DNA of 64,000 bases from Leucobacter komagatae (GCF_000834055.1 NZ_JXSQ01000005.1:62001-126000); one strand, 5' to 3'; shown: positions 53,486 to 63,251, counted from the first letter of the stretch. Program-made: numbers and translations. The notes: generated by a model from the sequence alone, not told the origin.

Positions 53486-55560
53486 CAGACATAGCCGTCA
53501 CCATCAGCGGCCCGCACGCTCTCATCACTCAGAACCTTCTTGAGTAGGGCTGTGTGGGCAGTCGCTACGAATAGTTGTACGCCCGCCTCAACGGCAACGT
53601 CCTTTAAAGCCCCCAGCATCTCAGACAAGTCAGACTCGCCGATCTCCTCTGAGGCGGGAGAGTCAATGAACAAGAGTCCCGGATGGCGTCCGACGCCCTC
53701 GCGCTTGCCGACACGCATCAGCGCGATGGCGGTTGCGATCTTCAAACGGATACGCTCACCACCGCTTATGGACGCGTACCCCTCGTCTACCCCTCCAGTC
53801 CACACAGTCATGTTTGCGTTTCCCTTGAGAGAAACCCGCTCCAAGTTGCCGATACCGAACTGATGCGCCAGCTGGGCGATTTCCTCAGAAATTAATCCCA
53901 AGATGGGGTCCTGATCCGTTTTCAGCCACTTGTCAACAATGGACTTGGCTGTCTTCAGGACAGTGCCGGTCAATTCGTCTTCACGGTCTTGCTCGTCATC
54001 GCGAGGCGGAAGTATCAGGGACTCTAGGGCACCCTGTGCGCGTGCCAGTTCAATCTCAGCTTGTTGGCGCTCCTTCGCCGCAGCCAGCCCCTCCTCGGCA
54101 TCAGTCGCCGAAGTAGCGGTAGCCCGCTCATCAGTCTCTGCGACGACCAAGTCTGCCTCGATCGCCTCGACGGATTGGCTAGCGGCGTCGGCAACTTGCT
54201 CAAGCGCAACGAGTACATCAACAACGTCTGAGTCATCGTCATCATCATCGTTTAGGTGTGCCGCCTTTGTGGCGGCGTGGCGAAGACGTGCACGCTCGTC
54301 GCTAGAGACATCAGTCGAAACCAAGACTTGCTCGTCGAACGCGGCAAGGTCAAGCCCAGCGTGGCATAGCGAGCACTCATGCTCAGCGTGTTCAGCTTCG
54401 CGATGCTCATCGGTCACTTTGGATGAACATCGAGGACATTCTGTCGGATGCATACTATTGAAGAACTTGCGTGCCAACTTGTCTTCTGTCGCCGCTTGTC
54501 TGCGAGCAAGCTCAGCCCGCACACTAGCGCGCGCATCATCGAGAGCACCACGAGCGGTCATAAGCTGCAATCGCAGAGTGTGAGCTGCTCGTGCCGAGTC
54601 ATTGGCATGGCTCAACAATGCAAAAACACTTGCGACATCGGGGCCGCTCGTCGGCAAAGCATCCAATGTTGACTGTGCTCGTTCAACCCGAGTCTCAGCG
54701 TCTGCGCGCTGTGTCTCAGCGAATTCACTCCCGGCCATGTCCTTTTCCGCCGCCAGTTTGCTCTCATATTCATACCGGCCCAGCGCAGCATTAACCTGCC
54801 CTACCGTCGGTGCCCACGACGTACCTGCGAACATCTGCAAGAGCCTGGTTGACAAGCTCTGGACGTTGCCGATCAGCGGGTCAAGCTGGTCGGCGAAAAA
54901 GTTGAGCGCCCCCGCATATGAAGGCCAGGCATGGGGTTGCATCTTGTCCTTCGCCCACACGCTCAGGTCTTCGAGTCGTAAACGCTCAAGCATGAACGAG
55001 TTCATCAGGGCCTCGAAAGCGTCCGCACTCGTGAAAGAACCGAGCTGGATGTCTTCGCCCCTTCCTGATGGCAAACATTGCACTAAATTGCCGTTGGGTG
55101 TGCCGTTAATCGTATTGAACCGGACCGCAAACATCGTCCCATCGATCGTGAATTCAACAGTCACCCTGCTGATCCACAGCTCGACATCGGCTCGCAACGG
55201 AGAACGTCCCACAAGTGCCCAGGAAATTACTTTCAGCACTGAAGATTTTCCACGAAGATTTTTCTCGCTGCCGACACCATTGACACCAGCTGCTGGACTC
55301 CAGTCGAACTTGAACGGGACACTAACCCGAGGTTGATCCCCACTGTCGTCAGACGGCGAAACAGCATCCCCACCGTCATTCATTACAAGTGACTTCTCGC
55401 CGGAGAACGCCACGCGAGTGATGTGCAGTTGCACGGGTACACCCGAGTTCGACCGATCGACGATGCCTGAATCAGCCAAGATCTGCTCGACGCAACTGAG
55501 TTCGAGGCCATCCCATGTCTTTGCGAGCTTTGCGTGGACCTCCGCACCGAGCAGTGTCAT
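53482..55560 (-). CDS. Rad50/SMC-like ATPase with zinc-hook cysteines, second gene of ABC-3C-like operon
   Basis: 692 residues. P-loop near 97-107 is GSEKNLRGKSS, lacking the usual first glycine spacing. Coiled coil follows at about 260-365, with a zinc-hook-like pair CPRC (375-378) and CSLC (396-399), an Asp run near 439-444, and a second coil to about 515. The ABC signature ISGGERIRL is near 598 and Walker B GLLFIDSPASEE near 628, then FVATAHTALL. This is the Rad50-type layout used to sense DNA ends. Overlaps of four bases on both sides couple it to its neighbours. Confidence 0.85.
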   Translation of the reverse strand: MTLLGAEVHAKLAKTWDGLELSCVEQILADSGIVDRSNSGVPVQLHITRVAFSGEKSLVMNDGGDAVSPSDDSGDQPRVSVPFKFDWSPAAGVNGVGSEKNLRGKSSVLKVISWALVGRSPLRADVELWISRVTVEFTIDGTMFAVRFNTINGTPNGNLVQCLPSGRGEDIQLGSFTSADAFEALMNSFMLERLRLEDLSVWAKDKMQPHAWPSYAGALNFFADQLDPLIGNVQSLSTRLLQMFAGTSWAPTVGQVNAALGRYEYESKLAAEKDMAGSEFAETQRADAETRVERAQSTLDALPTSGPDVASVFALLSHANDSARAAHTLRLQLMTARGALDDARASVRAELARRQAATEDKLARKFFNSMHPTECPRCSSKVTDEHREAEHAEHECSLCHAGLDLAAFDEQVLVSTDVSSDERARLRHAATKAAHLNDDDDDDSDVVDVLVALEQVADAASQSVEAIEADLVVAETDERATATSATDAEEGLAAAKERQQAEIELARAQGALESLILPPRDDEQDREDELTGTVLKTAKSIVDKWLKTDQDPILGLISEEIAQLAHQFGIGNLERVSLKGNANMTVWTGGVDEGYASISGGERIRLKIATAIALMRVGKREGVGRHPGLLFIDSPASEEIGESDLSEMLGALKDVAVEAGVQLFVATAHTALLKKVLSDESVRAADGDGYVW

Positions 55561-56243
55561 CTACTCACTCCTCTTTCCTGAATTTGTGTAGCCAATCGTT
55601 CTCGAACCATTGGTGCGATTGACGCGATCTGCAGCCCCAACTGCGTCTCTGCATACTCCGCCTGCTGATACTGTCGCTCTTTAAGGCGGCCACCCTTATC
55701 TGAGCCGGCTACTAAATTGACAAGCTCGGCTTGCCTCACGTACCAGGACAGAACAGGGTCTTTGGCCAGTTCGGCAGCCGCGATGACACCTGCTGGTTTC
55801 AGAAAAAACTCATTACGGTACCGAAGCGGAGGATTGCCTTTACGACGTACTTCGGCAAGCCCGTACGACTGCAGAATTGAGAACGCGTCATCGAGTGCCT
55901 CGTAGGCACCTCGTAGCCACTTTGGCATCGGATACCAGTGCAGGTTCGGCTCCGATCCGTCAAGCAGATCTTGAGCTAATGGCAAGTAACTGGCTGCATC
56001 TAACTCACCGATCGCAACCTTGTCGAGGAGTTGATCAGCCAGATAATCAGGGTTCCTCAGCCAGAAGTCGAGAGCCTGTAAACGCAGTTCACTTCGGATA
56101 ACTTGAACAAAGCCGTCTGGGTCTGCGTCGGCCACCGGGTCCCCACACGTTTTGAGTAGAACCAAGACACGCACGGCGTGCTGGACCTTCGTAGCTTCAG
56201 GCCGGTGGGACTCAGCAACCGTCAATGGTGGCCGGTCAGTCAT
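55557..56243 (-). CDS. Small first gene of ABC-3C-like operon (possible middle component)
   Basis: 228 residues, helical with no catalytic motif. Visible segments are RLQALDFWLRNPDYLADQLLDKV and YEALDDAFSILQSYGLAEVRRKG, the latter resembling a winged-helix. In ABC-three-component systems a small helical or winged-HTH middle component links ATPase and effector, which this gene could be. An agagggg site precedes ATG 56243. It overlaps the ATPase gene by four bases. Confidence 0.7.
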   Translation of the reverse strand: MTDRPPLTVAESHRPEATKVQHAVRVLVLLKTCGDPVADADPDGFVQVIRSELRLQALDFWLRNPDYLADQLLDKVAIGELDAASYLPLAQDLLDGSEPNLHWYPMPKWLRGAYEALDDAFSILQSYGLAEVRRKGNPPLRYRNEFFLKPAGVIAAAELAKDPVLSWYVRQAELVNLVAGSDKGGRLKERQYQQAEYAETQLGLQIASIAPMVRERLATQIQERGVSR

Positions 56244-56369
56244 TGGACAGCGCCCCTCTCTAGAGCCTCGTAGCCGGGGGCTACCAACACAACCAGTATA
56301 GAGAAGGAACGATCCAGGAGCGGGACGTTAGCATGCGTGGTGGGTCAAGCAAAGTATTCGGGCCCGAGA

Positions 56370-56840
56370 TCAGGCGACAACACGGCGACGGCCCCGAGGC
56401 CGGATTGTTCCACCGCGAGCGACCACAGCTGCCCGGACTCCCTCATCACTAATTCCGAGATACTCGCCGACCTGGGCAAGAGTGAGGCCGTCTTTATAGA
56501 GGCGGGCGGCTTCGGCCCGCTTGTCGTCCGACAACTCCGGTTTCCGACTCGCATGGCCAGCTCGCCGAGCAATCTCTCGCACCGTTGCGCGATGGACGTT
56601 GAACCTTCTTGCCAGTTCTTGGACCGGCACCCCCTCGGCGTATCCGGCGAGCAGATCTTTCCGATTCGAGGCACTCAAACGGGTTTGAGACTGGCTCGAA
56701 CTTTTACGCATTGGACCACGGGAATCGGCCACGGGACGGGTTCCGGAACGGGACCGTCGTATCGTAGATCCATTGATTACACGCGAAATCAACGTTCTTC
56801 GCGGCTTGTTAGGGTTTGAGAAGTACCTATGGAGGCCCAC
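56370..56840 (-). pseudogene. Orphan integrase tail 1 (two HTH units)
   Basis: From the att-like site the frame reads VGLHRYFSNPNKPRRTL, a basic serine/arginine linker, then two helix-turn-helix units (LLAGYAEGVPVQELARRFNV + HRATVREIARRAG; ARLYKDGLTLAQVGEYLGIS + DEGVRAAVV). The 154 codons after the shared VG match the other orphan tail in length, and the frame continues the integrase's across the att core. Best seen as the displaced C-terminus of the serine integrase. It may also be expressed alone from the GTG at 56840 or a TTG at 56849. Confidence 0.7.
56813..56840. repeat. Internal att-like site
   Basis: Contains ggtttgagaagtacct (56813-56828), identical to the attR arm at 61550-61565, then five bases and the core start ggcccac (56834-56840). 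The following bases (ttcgagc) differ from both attL and attR. It is consistent with the junction between two elements integrated in tandem. Confidence 0.7.
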
Positions 56841-56971
56841 TTCGAGCAACCTAAATGGTGTAGTTCAAACCTTTTGTCAAGTTGCGATGGTTTGTAAATG
56901 GTCCCCTGACACCCGAGCAGGGCTGCTGCGAGGTTCGCTCACTTGTCTGAGCTCTCTGGGATAATTCTCAT

Positions 56972-59900
56972 ATGGCTCAGAAAAAAGAAGTCAAAGCGTG
57001 TGAAAAAAGCGCCAACAGCGTCGCTCAAACCCCGACGCATCTCTGGCAACTTTTGATGCGCCAATCGAGAAGGACACGTCTGCGCGCCTCATAGATGAGT
57101 GGAGCGGTACGAGAAGCGGCGGCTGGGCTAGTAGGGGCTTCGACTTTCAGCATACAGTTGCGGCCTGGCTTGCCGCACGGCTAATTGCGGGCGATCTGCA
57201 TGCTCATGCACTCGTTCCGGAAGGGCTGGAGGACGTAAGTATCGAGTCAGAGACTTCTCGTCATGTTCAAGTCAAATCGAGAGCTGAACATCTCGGCGCG
57301 TTTCCTGTGGGAATTGCAAGCAATCACATCGTGGACGCCTGGATTCGACACCGCGATCGAGACATTAAATCAGACACCCTCACGGTCGTGTTGGAGCGGG
57401 GTGTCAAGGGTGAAACTTCACTCGGAGAGTTCGATACTCCACTCGATAAATCGCTTGACCAAGACTCGACGCTACGGGCAAGAATCACGACCGTAATGGA
57501 AAAGCGAGGTCTGAGCGAAACTGACCTACAGGAACTACTGGATCAAACGTCCGTTTACGGGGTCTCCTGGGTATCCATAGATGAGAGCAACAGATTTTTG
57601 CTTGGAAAGGCTTTCGAAAAGTTGAGCCCGGCGGCCCTCAACTATCTCGGACGTGAGCTTCGGGTGGTCGTCGCTGAGACTGCAAATCTGAACGCGCAAG
57701 CCGTCAACTATGCGGACAGGTATTTGCTTGATCGCAGCGGGTTAGCTCAGCGTTGCCAGCACTTCATTGAGCAAGTTGATCTCGATGCGCTCGAAGCGGC
57801 TATTACCCTTGGTATCTGTTCACCGTTGGTCCTCAGCGAGGCGCTCCACGATGATCACTTCTACGAGGGTGTTGCGACGCAACCAGGGCACGTCTCCGCA
57901 GGATTGGTTGTGCCTCGGGCAGACCTGATTGGTGAGGCTGTAACAGGAATACAGGAGACATCATCCGTTATCTTGACCGGACCATCTGGTGTGGGGAAGA
58001 GCGCTCTTCTCTGGTCGGTTCCGCATGCTCTTCCCGGGGTCTTGTGGTTCCGTGTGAATCGGTTATCTCCTGCTGACGTCGCAGAGGTGTTACGACTCTG
58101 CCGATCTCATAGGGTTTCTGATAGTAGTCCGATTGGCCTCCTCATCGATGACGCTGGTAAGGGGCAGTTCAGTGGATGGTCACAGCTCCGCGAAGAAGCA
58201 GCCGCGACACCTGGGCTCTTCATCATCTCGACCGCCCGGCACGAAGATCTCCTGTCACTCGGTGATTTGTCGGGGAACACTACCATCACTGTGTCCTTGG
58301 ATGAATCTGGTGCGGAGGCGATCTTCAGTGGCCTCCGTGACCGAAATGCTACCGATTCTCCACACTGGAGAGAGGCATTCGAACAAGCTGAAGGGCTCAC
58401 TCTTGAGTTCACCCACTTGCTCACTCGCGGAGAGCGCCTCAGCGCTGTGATCGGTGATCAAGTGCGTCGCCGTGTCTCCGAGCGACGGACTATCGAACTA
58501 GAACTGTTGAGTCTTTCTGCAACGGCCGATCGATGGTCCGCCACCCTGCCAGTTGACAAGGCGGCGGAAGCCTGCGGTGTATCGCAGTTTGAACTCAAAG
58601 AACCGCTTGCGCGCTTGGCGGAGGAACATCTTCTAGTCGAACGCAACGGAACAATCTCTGGAGTGCACCAACTGCGATCAGCTGCTATCTCAAACGTTAT
58701 CCATGACCTACCGCCGCCCACCCTTGACCACACGATCAGTCGGTTGCTCTCCGCGCTCGCACCCGATCAGATCCGGCGATTCATCCCTAACGTCCTCCGA
58801 GATGAGCCTCAGATAGGCCAGCTGATCCACCACGTAGCGGAACGTGAATATAACGATGCTGTCAAGCTGACGGCGTATCTTCGGGGGCTTCGTATTTTCG
58901 ACTTCTATGAGCGGGCAGTCAACTGGGTAGACATTGCTGAACGACATGGAATCCCGCCTGCAAATCAGCCTGTTGCTCAACTGTGCGCGATCACAGGCAC
59001 AGTCCTTCCGGACTTCTTTCCGGAGGAGTTCAACCAAGCTGTTTCAGACATGGTGGCTGCGCCCGAGTCTTCGCGTGGATCAGCGCTGATCCACGCGATC
59101 GGTAGTCAGCGACTCGCCGAGGTACTTGTCAGAGCGGACGACGTCGATCTAGCGAACGAATTGTTGTTCGAGTTCCAGGGAAGCGAGATCGATGTTGTAA
59201 CCGAATTCCGTTCTGCGCTCACACCTTCCAGCCCACTTATCGAGGCGATGCAACGAGCTTCGATAACGCAAATCGCAAACATACTAGCTACTGCGAACTC
59301 GCTCGACTCGAAACTTGCCCAGACACTCGTTGAGTCGTGCGACGGAGAGCCCGCAATAATCGCGAAAGTCAGAAGTGCCGACCCCTGGATTATCGATCTC
59401 CGGATTGATGGATCTGGCGACGAGGCGGTCGCCTTTGCTCGTGTTCTTCACATCTCCGATGCAGTCCACGGCGATCCTCACGACCGAGTCATTGCGCTAG
59501 GACGCCTTCTTCTGCGCTGCTTTCCCAGAACCACGCATGTTGATGTGAAACTGGTGCTCCCGGGAGGACACGATTACCAGATCGGAGAGCATCAACTTGG
59601 TGCCACTAATCTCCGTCGCGAGTATGACCACTCTGAACTAAAGGTGACCTGGAACCAGGAACGCATGCAAGTAACCAAGGCTGTCCTTGGGGCTACCGAT
59701 ACAGAACGTCTGGCTGCCGCGCTTCCTCTGCTTGAAGCTGCATCTCGACTCACGCGCGTAGTGGGAAATGCATTCACAGCGGCAGATGTCCGATACGTGG
59801 ACACCAATCAGCTTGCGGATGAGATAAATACACTCGGCGATGGAGCCAACCAGATTGGACCGAGCCTCAACGGACGTTCTCGGACTCTCGATATCAAAGG

Positions 59901-60990
59901 GGAACAAGAGTCTGGGTCAATGCTCGCAGATCCACTCTCGGGCATAGTTACTGACCTTACGAGTAACGTGTTCCCGCGGCTCACGAACCTAGATAACCCT
60001 GCGGCGCTCGCAGCGCACCTCAGTGATCAGGTGATTGCGAAATCGCTCTATCGGGCGCAACAAGAACCTTGGCACCTGCTCGGCTATGACAAGTTTCCCG
60101 ACAGTCTTGCGGCACTAGAAACTGACCTACAACGTCTCCTCGCTGTCGTTGCAGAACTTGCCGCGGACTCATCCGCGAACCAAGCGTTCGTGCGCGCGGC
60201 ACGTGCTGGACGACACGAGGGCGCGCTTGGCAGAGCTGCCGATGCAGCCCGGACCCGCGCACGACGACGATTGCAAGCTAGGAAGTCTGAACTGGAGCAG
60301 GTTGGTAAGACTATCGGGTGGCGATTCCGAGCCTACATGTCCAAGGATGACCACTATCAACTTGTCCCCGAGCGGTTGATCACTCTCGACGTTCCATCGC
60401 TTATCGATTGGAGTCAAGCCGTCGAAGGGATTGGCGCAGCTCTCCAGGCATCGGGGCTACCCGGAGAGAAGTTCCTCCTCGTTCCGCTCCGTAACGGGAG
60501 ACCTGTCGAATCACTCGCGATGACTTTGAACTCAACGCTCCTGCCTGCTGGGACATTGGGGGCATGGACTACTCCACTGGCGCAACCGCATAAGACTCCA
60601 TTGACAATGGCGCTCGATGAGACGGTCGCTTCGGTGCAAATCGCGTCAGGGGTCCTGGTGCTTTCTGACTCACAGCGAACACACGGCGCTGTCGCGAAGG
60701 TGGCGGAAGATGCCAGGCAGGGATTCGTTCGATCAAAGAGATTCATTGATCAGATGCCATCGGACTCGATAATCGCGCAGGTATCTTTGTTTCTTGAAGA
60801 TTTAGAGTCGCAATTACAGAGCGAGGAGGTCGGTGAATCTGTCGGCGGAGGCATCGCGAGTCAGTTTATGCAGATGGTGACACAAGGTCATCAAACTGAG
60901 ATGACGATTTCTATGTCTATAGCGCGACTTATGGCGTTGGAATGGGACATTGATAGAGATGCAGCTCCACAAATCTTCGATTTGAGCTAG
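56972..60990 (+). CDS. Cap4-like nuclease fused to STAND NTPase (frameshifted near the start); candidate defence protein
   Basis: The main frame runs from GTG 57307 (1227 residues), but coding similarity continues upstream: GWASRGFDFQH (57118-57150), GLEDVSIES, HVQVKSR, the E/D...QxK pattern of dsDNA nuclease (Cap4/DUF4297-like) domains. The frame is open back to 57004 with no ATG, GTG or TTG. An ATG at 56972 joins it if one A is removed from each of two six-A runs (56981-56986, 57003-57008), giving 1338 residues. The NTPase has Walker A GPSGVGKSALLW (about 225 from GTG 57307) and Walker B IGLLIDDAG; a long helical C-terminus could be the sensor, as in Avs-type STAND proteins (inference). Confidence 0.75.
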
Positions 60991-61106
60991 TTACTTCGCC
61001 TTTGTCAAGAAAAGGGAAGTGTGGGGACTAGCGCCAGTTTATTGGTGCAACACAAGAGATTGCACTTGGACATTCGCTAATGCGAGACAAATTTAAAGAG
61101 CTTGGT

Positions 61107-61577
61107 TCACAGGTTGATTGGATGGCGTCCTTTTGGGCGGATAGTTCCACCGTTAGCCACGACAGCAGAACGAACAGCCTCATCACTGATCCCTAACTGG
61201 CCAGCCACTTGGACGAGTGTAAGGCCTTCGGCATAGAGACGCGCAGCCTCGGATCTCAATTCTTCCGAATGCTCCGGATCGCGTCCGGGATGGCCCGCTC
61301 GACGGGCGATTGCCCGCACCGTGGAGCGATGTATCTTGAACTTCGCTGCCAGCTCCTGCAGTGGCACACCGTTGGCGTATCCAACGAGCAGTTCTTCACG
61401 ATTCGAGGCACTCAAACGGGTTTGAGACTGACTCGAATTTTCTCGGACCGGACCACGAGAATCTGTCGTTCGACGGGTTCCAGTACGTGCTTGCCTCGAC
61501 CTTGTTCCCTTGATAACACGGGAAATCAACGTTCTGCGCTGATTGCTGGGGTTTGAGAAGTACCTACGAAGGCCCAC
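61107..61577 (-). pseudogene. Orphan integrase tail 2 (two HTH units)
   Basis: Paralogue of the tail at 56370: VGLRRYFSNPSNQRRTL, a basic linker, then two helix-turn-helix units (LLVGYANGVPLQELAAKFKI + HRSTVRAIARRAG; ARLYAEGLTLVQVAGQLGIS + DEAVRSAVV). Exactly 154 codons follow the shared VG. At attR its frame aligns with the integrase frame at attL, codon by codon (gtg ggc in both). Either this tail or the first would complete the integrase in an excised circle. The frame is open to 61649 but that part is chromosomal terminator DNA. Confidence 0.7.
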
Positions 61578-61579
61578 CA
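61550..61579. repeat. attR
   Basis: Arm ggtttgagaagtacct (61550-61565), five bases, then the core ggcccacca (61571-61579) shared with the tRNA-Val 3' end at 20404-20412. Bases to the right are chromosomal and begin with the old tRNA-Val terminator. Confidence 0.75.
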
Positions 61580-61589
61580 CCTGAACAGA

Positions 61590-61622
61590 ACGGGAGCCAC
61601 GGACACTGTCCACGGCTCCCGT
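61590..61622 (+). terminator. Displaced tRNA-Val terminator
   Basis: Hairpin with nine-bp outer stem acgggagcc/ggctcccgt and inner ggac/gtcc, followed by ttctcgtt. It starts 11 bases after the att core, where the terminator of tRNA-Val would sit before insertion. In the present arrangement it is 41 kb from its gene. Confidence 0.7.
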
Positions 61623-61775
61623 TTCTCGTTCTCCCGGGGGCCAAGCCATGTGGCCCCGGTCTCACTCCTTGCACGCTCCGACCGGGCAGCCCCGCCATCC
61701 AGCGCTACCCCCTCCCCGAGCCACCTCGTGACCCCGCCCTACCCCATCCCTGAGCCACCTCCCACTTCACGGCGG

Positions 61776-61880
61776 TGCAGCATCTCTGGGGTCGACAACC
61801 CTGCAGTATCTCTGGGATCGACAATAGTTACTGCAGCATCTTCGGTGTACGCAGTACACACTGCAGATCTCAGATGTACC
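61776..61880. repeat. Short direct repeats centred on ctgcag
   Basis: Two 23-bp units, tgcagcatctctgggg + tcgacaa (61776-61798) and tgcagtatctctggga + tcgacaa (61802-61824), differ at two positions. Two weaker copies follow (ctgcagcatcttcggtg at 61831, ctgcagatctcagatg at 61861). They fill the 290-bp gap before the kinase gene, where no other gene is seen. Confidence 0.6.
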
Positions 61881-61941
61881 GCGGATGCAGGCTTCACGGC
61901 GCCCACACACGGACCAGCTGGGTTCCGGGTACGCTCGGAGC

Positions 61942-62514
61942 ATGGCTACCTCCTCCGACGTGAACGCGATGGTGATCGTCTTGAATGGTGGATCCAGCGC
62001 GGGTAAGTCCTCGATAGCACGCGCACTCCAGGAGCTGCTCCCAGACACCTGGCTCGCATTCGGTGTCGACTCCTTCATCGAAGCACTTCCGGGGCGGGGT
62101 GACAGCTCCCGCTCCGGAATCGCCGTTGCGGGCGACGGTGAGATCACATTGACATCCGAGTTCCGGAGTCTTGAGCGTGCCTGGTACGCCGGGCTTCGCG
62201 CAATGGTTGATGCCGGGGCGCCGCTCATCCTCGACGAGGTTTTTCTCGACGGGAAGCCCGCGCAGGAACGGCTGCGATCGCAGCTTGGAGCCGCCTCGAT
62301 TCTCTGGGTAGGGGTGCACTGCGCGCCAGACATCGCAATGGCACGCGAAGCCCGGCGGGGCGACCGCGTAGCTGGCATGGCGCAACAGCAAGCGCTGAAG
62401 GTCCACAGCGGTGTCACCTACGACGTTGAGGTAGACACCGGTGCCAACACGGCTGAGGAGTGCGCGCGCGAGATCCTGCGACACAGTGCGGTCGGTGCTG
62501 CGCGAGCCAGCTGA
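61942..62514 (+). CDS. Chloramphenicol phosphotransferase-like kinase
   Basis: 190 residues. P-loop VIVLNGGSSAGKSSIARALQ near residue 10, then WLAFGVDSFIEALP and DAGAPLILDEVFLD, the pattern of CPT-family kinases. In Streptomyces venezuelae CPT phosphorylates chloramphenicol; most genomic homologues have no proven substrate, so resistance should not be assumed. ATG 61942 (MATSSDVNAM) is preferred to 61885, which would add a low-complexity leader. Confidence 0.85.
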   Translation: MATSSDVNAMVIVLNGGSSAGKSSIARALQELLPDTWLAFGVDSFIEALPGRGDSSRSGIAVAGDGEITLTSEFRSLERAWYAGLRAMVDAGAPLILDEVFLDGKPAQERLRSQLGAASILWVGVHCAPDIAMAREARRGDRVAGMAQQQALKVHSGVTYDVEVDTGANTAEECAREILRHSAVGAARAS

Positions 62515-62750
62515 ACATACGGAATCTGCAGTTCTCATCGCGCACGACCGGCTGTTCCGCGGGTCTTCTGCAGATCCCGGAGATAATCCCGGCGCACGGG
62601 CGGACGGGCGGGCGCAGCCTGGCTCGGCAATCGCCTCCGCGCCCACCGCTGCTGCACCCCGCACCCAACGCGCAAGCACCTCCGCACCCACCGCGCCAGC
62701 AGCTCCCAGGACAGCCTCCCGCGCCCTCCGGTGTGGCGTCCGGTGAGTCA

Positions 62751-62935
62751 CTGCGCAAAGATTGTGCCTTGCATCGCCCTTGCGAGCGGCTCGAAGTCTC
62801 ATGCCAGTTGCACAGCTTGGGAGCGGCTTCCCCTGCAACGCGCCGCGACACCCCGACGGAGGTGATTTCGTGTGATCAACTGAGCACACCACCCCCGAAT
62901 CTGAAGGCGTCACCGACGGGAGCAACTCAGCCGGC
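62751..62935 (+). pseudogene. Truncated duplicate of the 5' region of the gene at 63736
   Basis: This segment matches 63615-63800 in order: ctg.gcaaagat, ccagttgcacagc, gcgacacc..gacgga, then gagcacaccaccccc.gaatc. In this copy the codon after the start equivalent is a stop (gtg tga) and similarity fades after about 60 bp of coding sequence. It is probably a broken duplication. The gap 62515-63251 shows nothing else except one short frame at 63158-63244 without support. Confidence 0.55.
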
Positions 62936-63251
62936 GGCAGCCCGCAGCCCCGGCGTGCAGCCACGCAGTCGGCAGCCTGCAGCCTGCAGCCTGCGGCACA
63001 AGATAGGAAATCTGCGTTCTTAAGGACGCGATCCGGGGTATTCGGCCTCGTTCGTGCGATTTCAAGAGATACCGCCGCCGGCCGCGCAGTGCGCGAGCGA
63101 GAAACTCAGGCACCCGGGCATTGAAACCCCGCACCACCCGGGGGTAGAGTCTCTGGCATGAGCGCACGGACCACTTCTCCAGCAGTCCGGCTCCGCGAGC
63201 CCGCACGGGCCGCTTGTATCCAGCCGGTAGCGCGGCTCCTGTGAGCACGGA

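Larger units (their letters stand above)
20404..61579. mobile_element. Integrative conjugative element in tRNA-Val with serine integrase
   Basis: The element is bounded by the 9-bp direct repeat ggcccacca, at the tRNA-Val 3' end (20404-20412) and at 61571-61579. It carries a serine integrase at the left end, a T4SS-like transfer module, a MobF relaxase, a primase, SSB, ParB, ArdC, metabolic and stress cargo, and a defence-like region. Flanking bases from the two ends reassemble into an attP-like site of about 49 bp with imperfect inverted arms: ggtttgagaagtacct at the right end, and aaggtcgttgtttaaacc at the left end read in reverse. An extra att-like half-site at 56813-56840 suggests a tandem pair, 20.4-56.84 and 56.84-61.58 kb. 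Confidence 0.9.

Noticed and set aside
61894-62964. 356-codon minus-strand frame over the phosphotransferase-like gene
   Set aside because: Antisense to a clear P-loop kinase and to a duplicated non-coding region.
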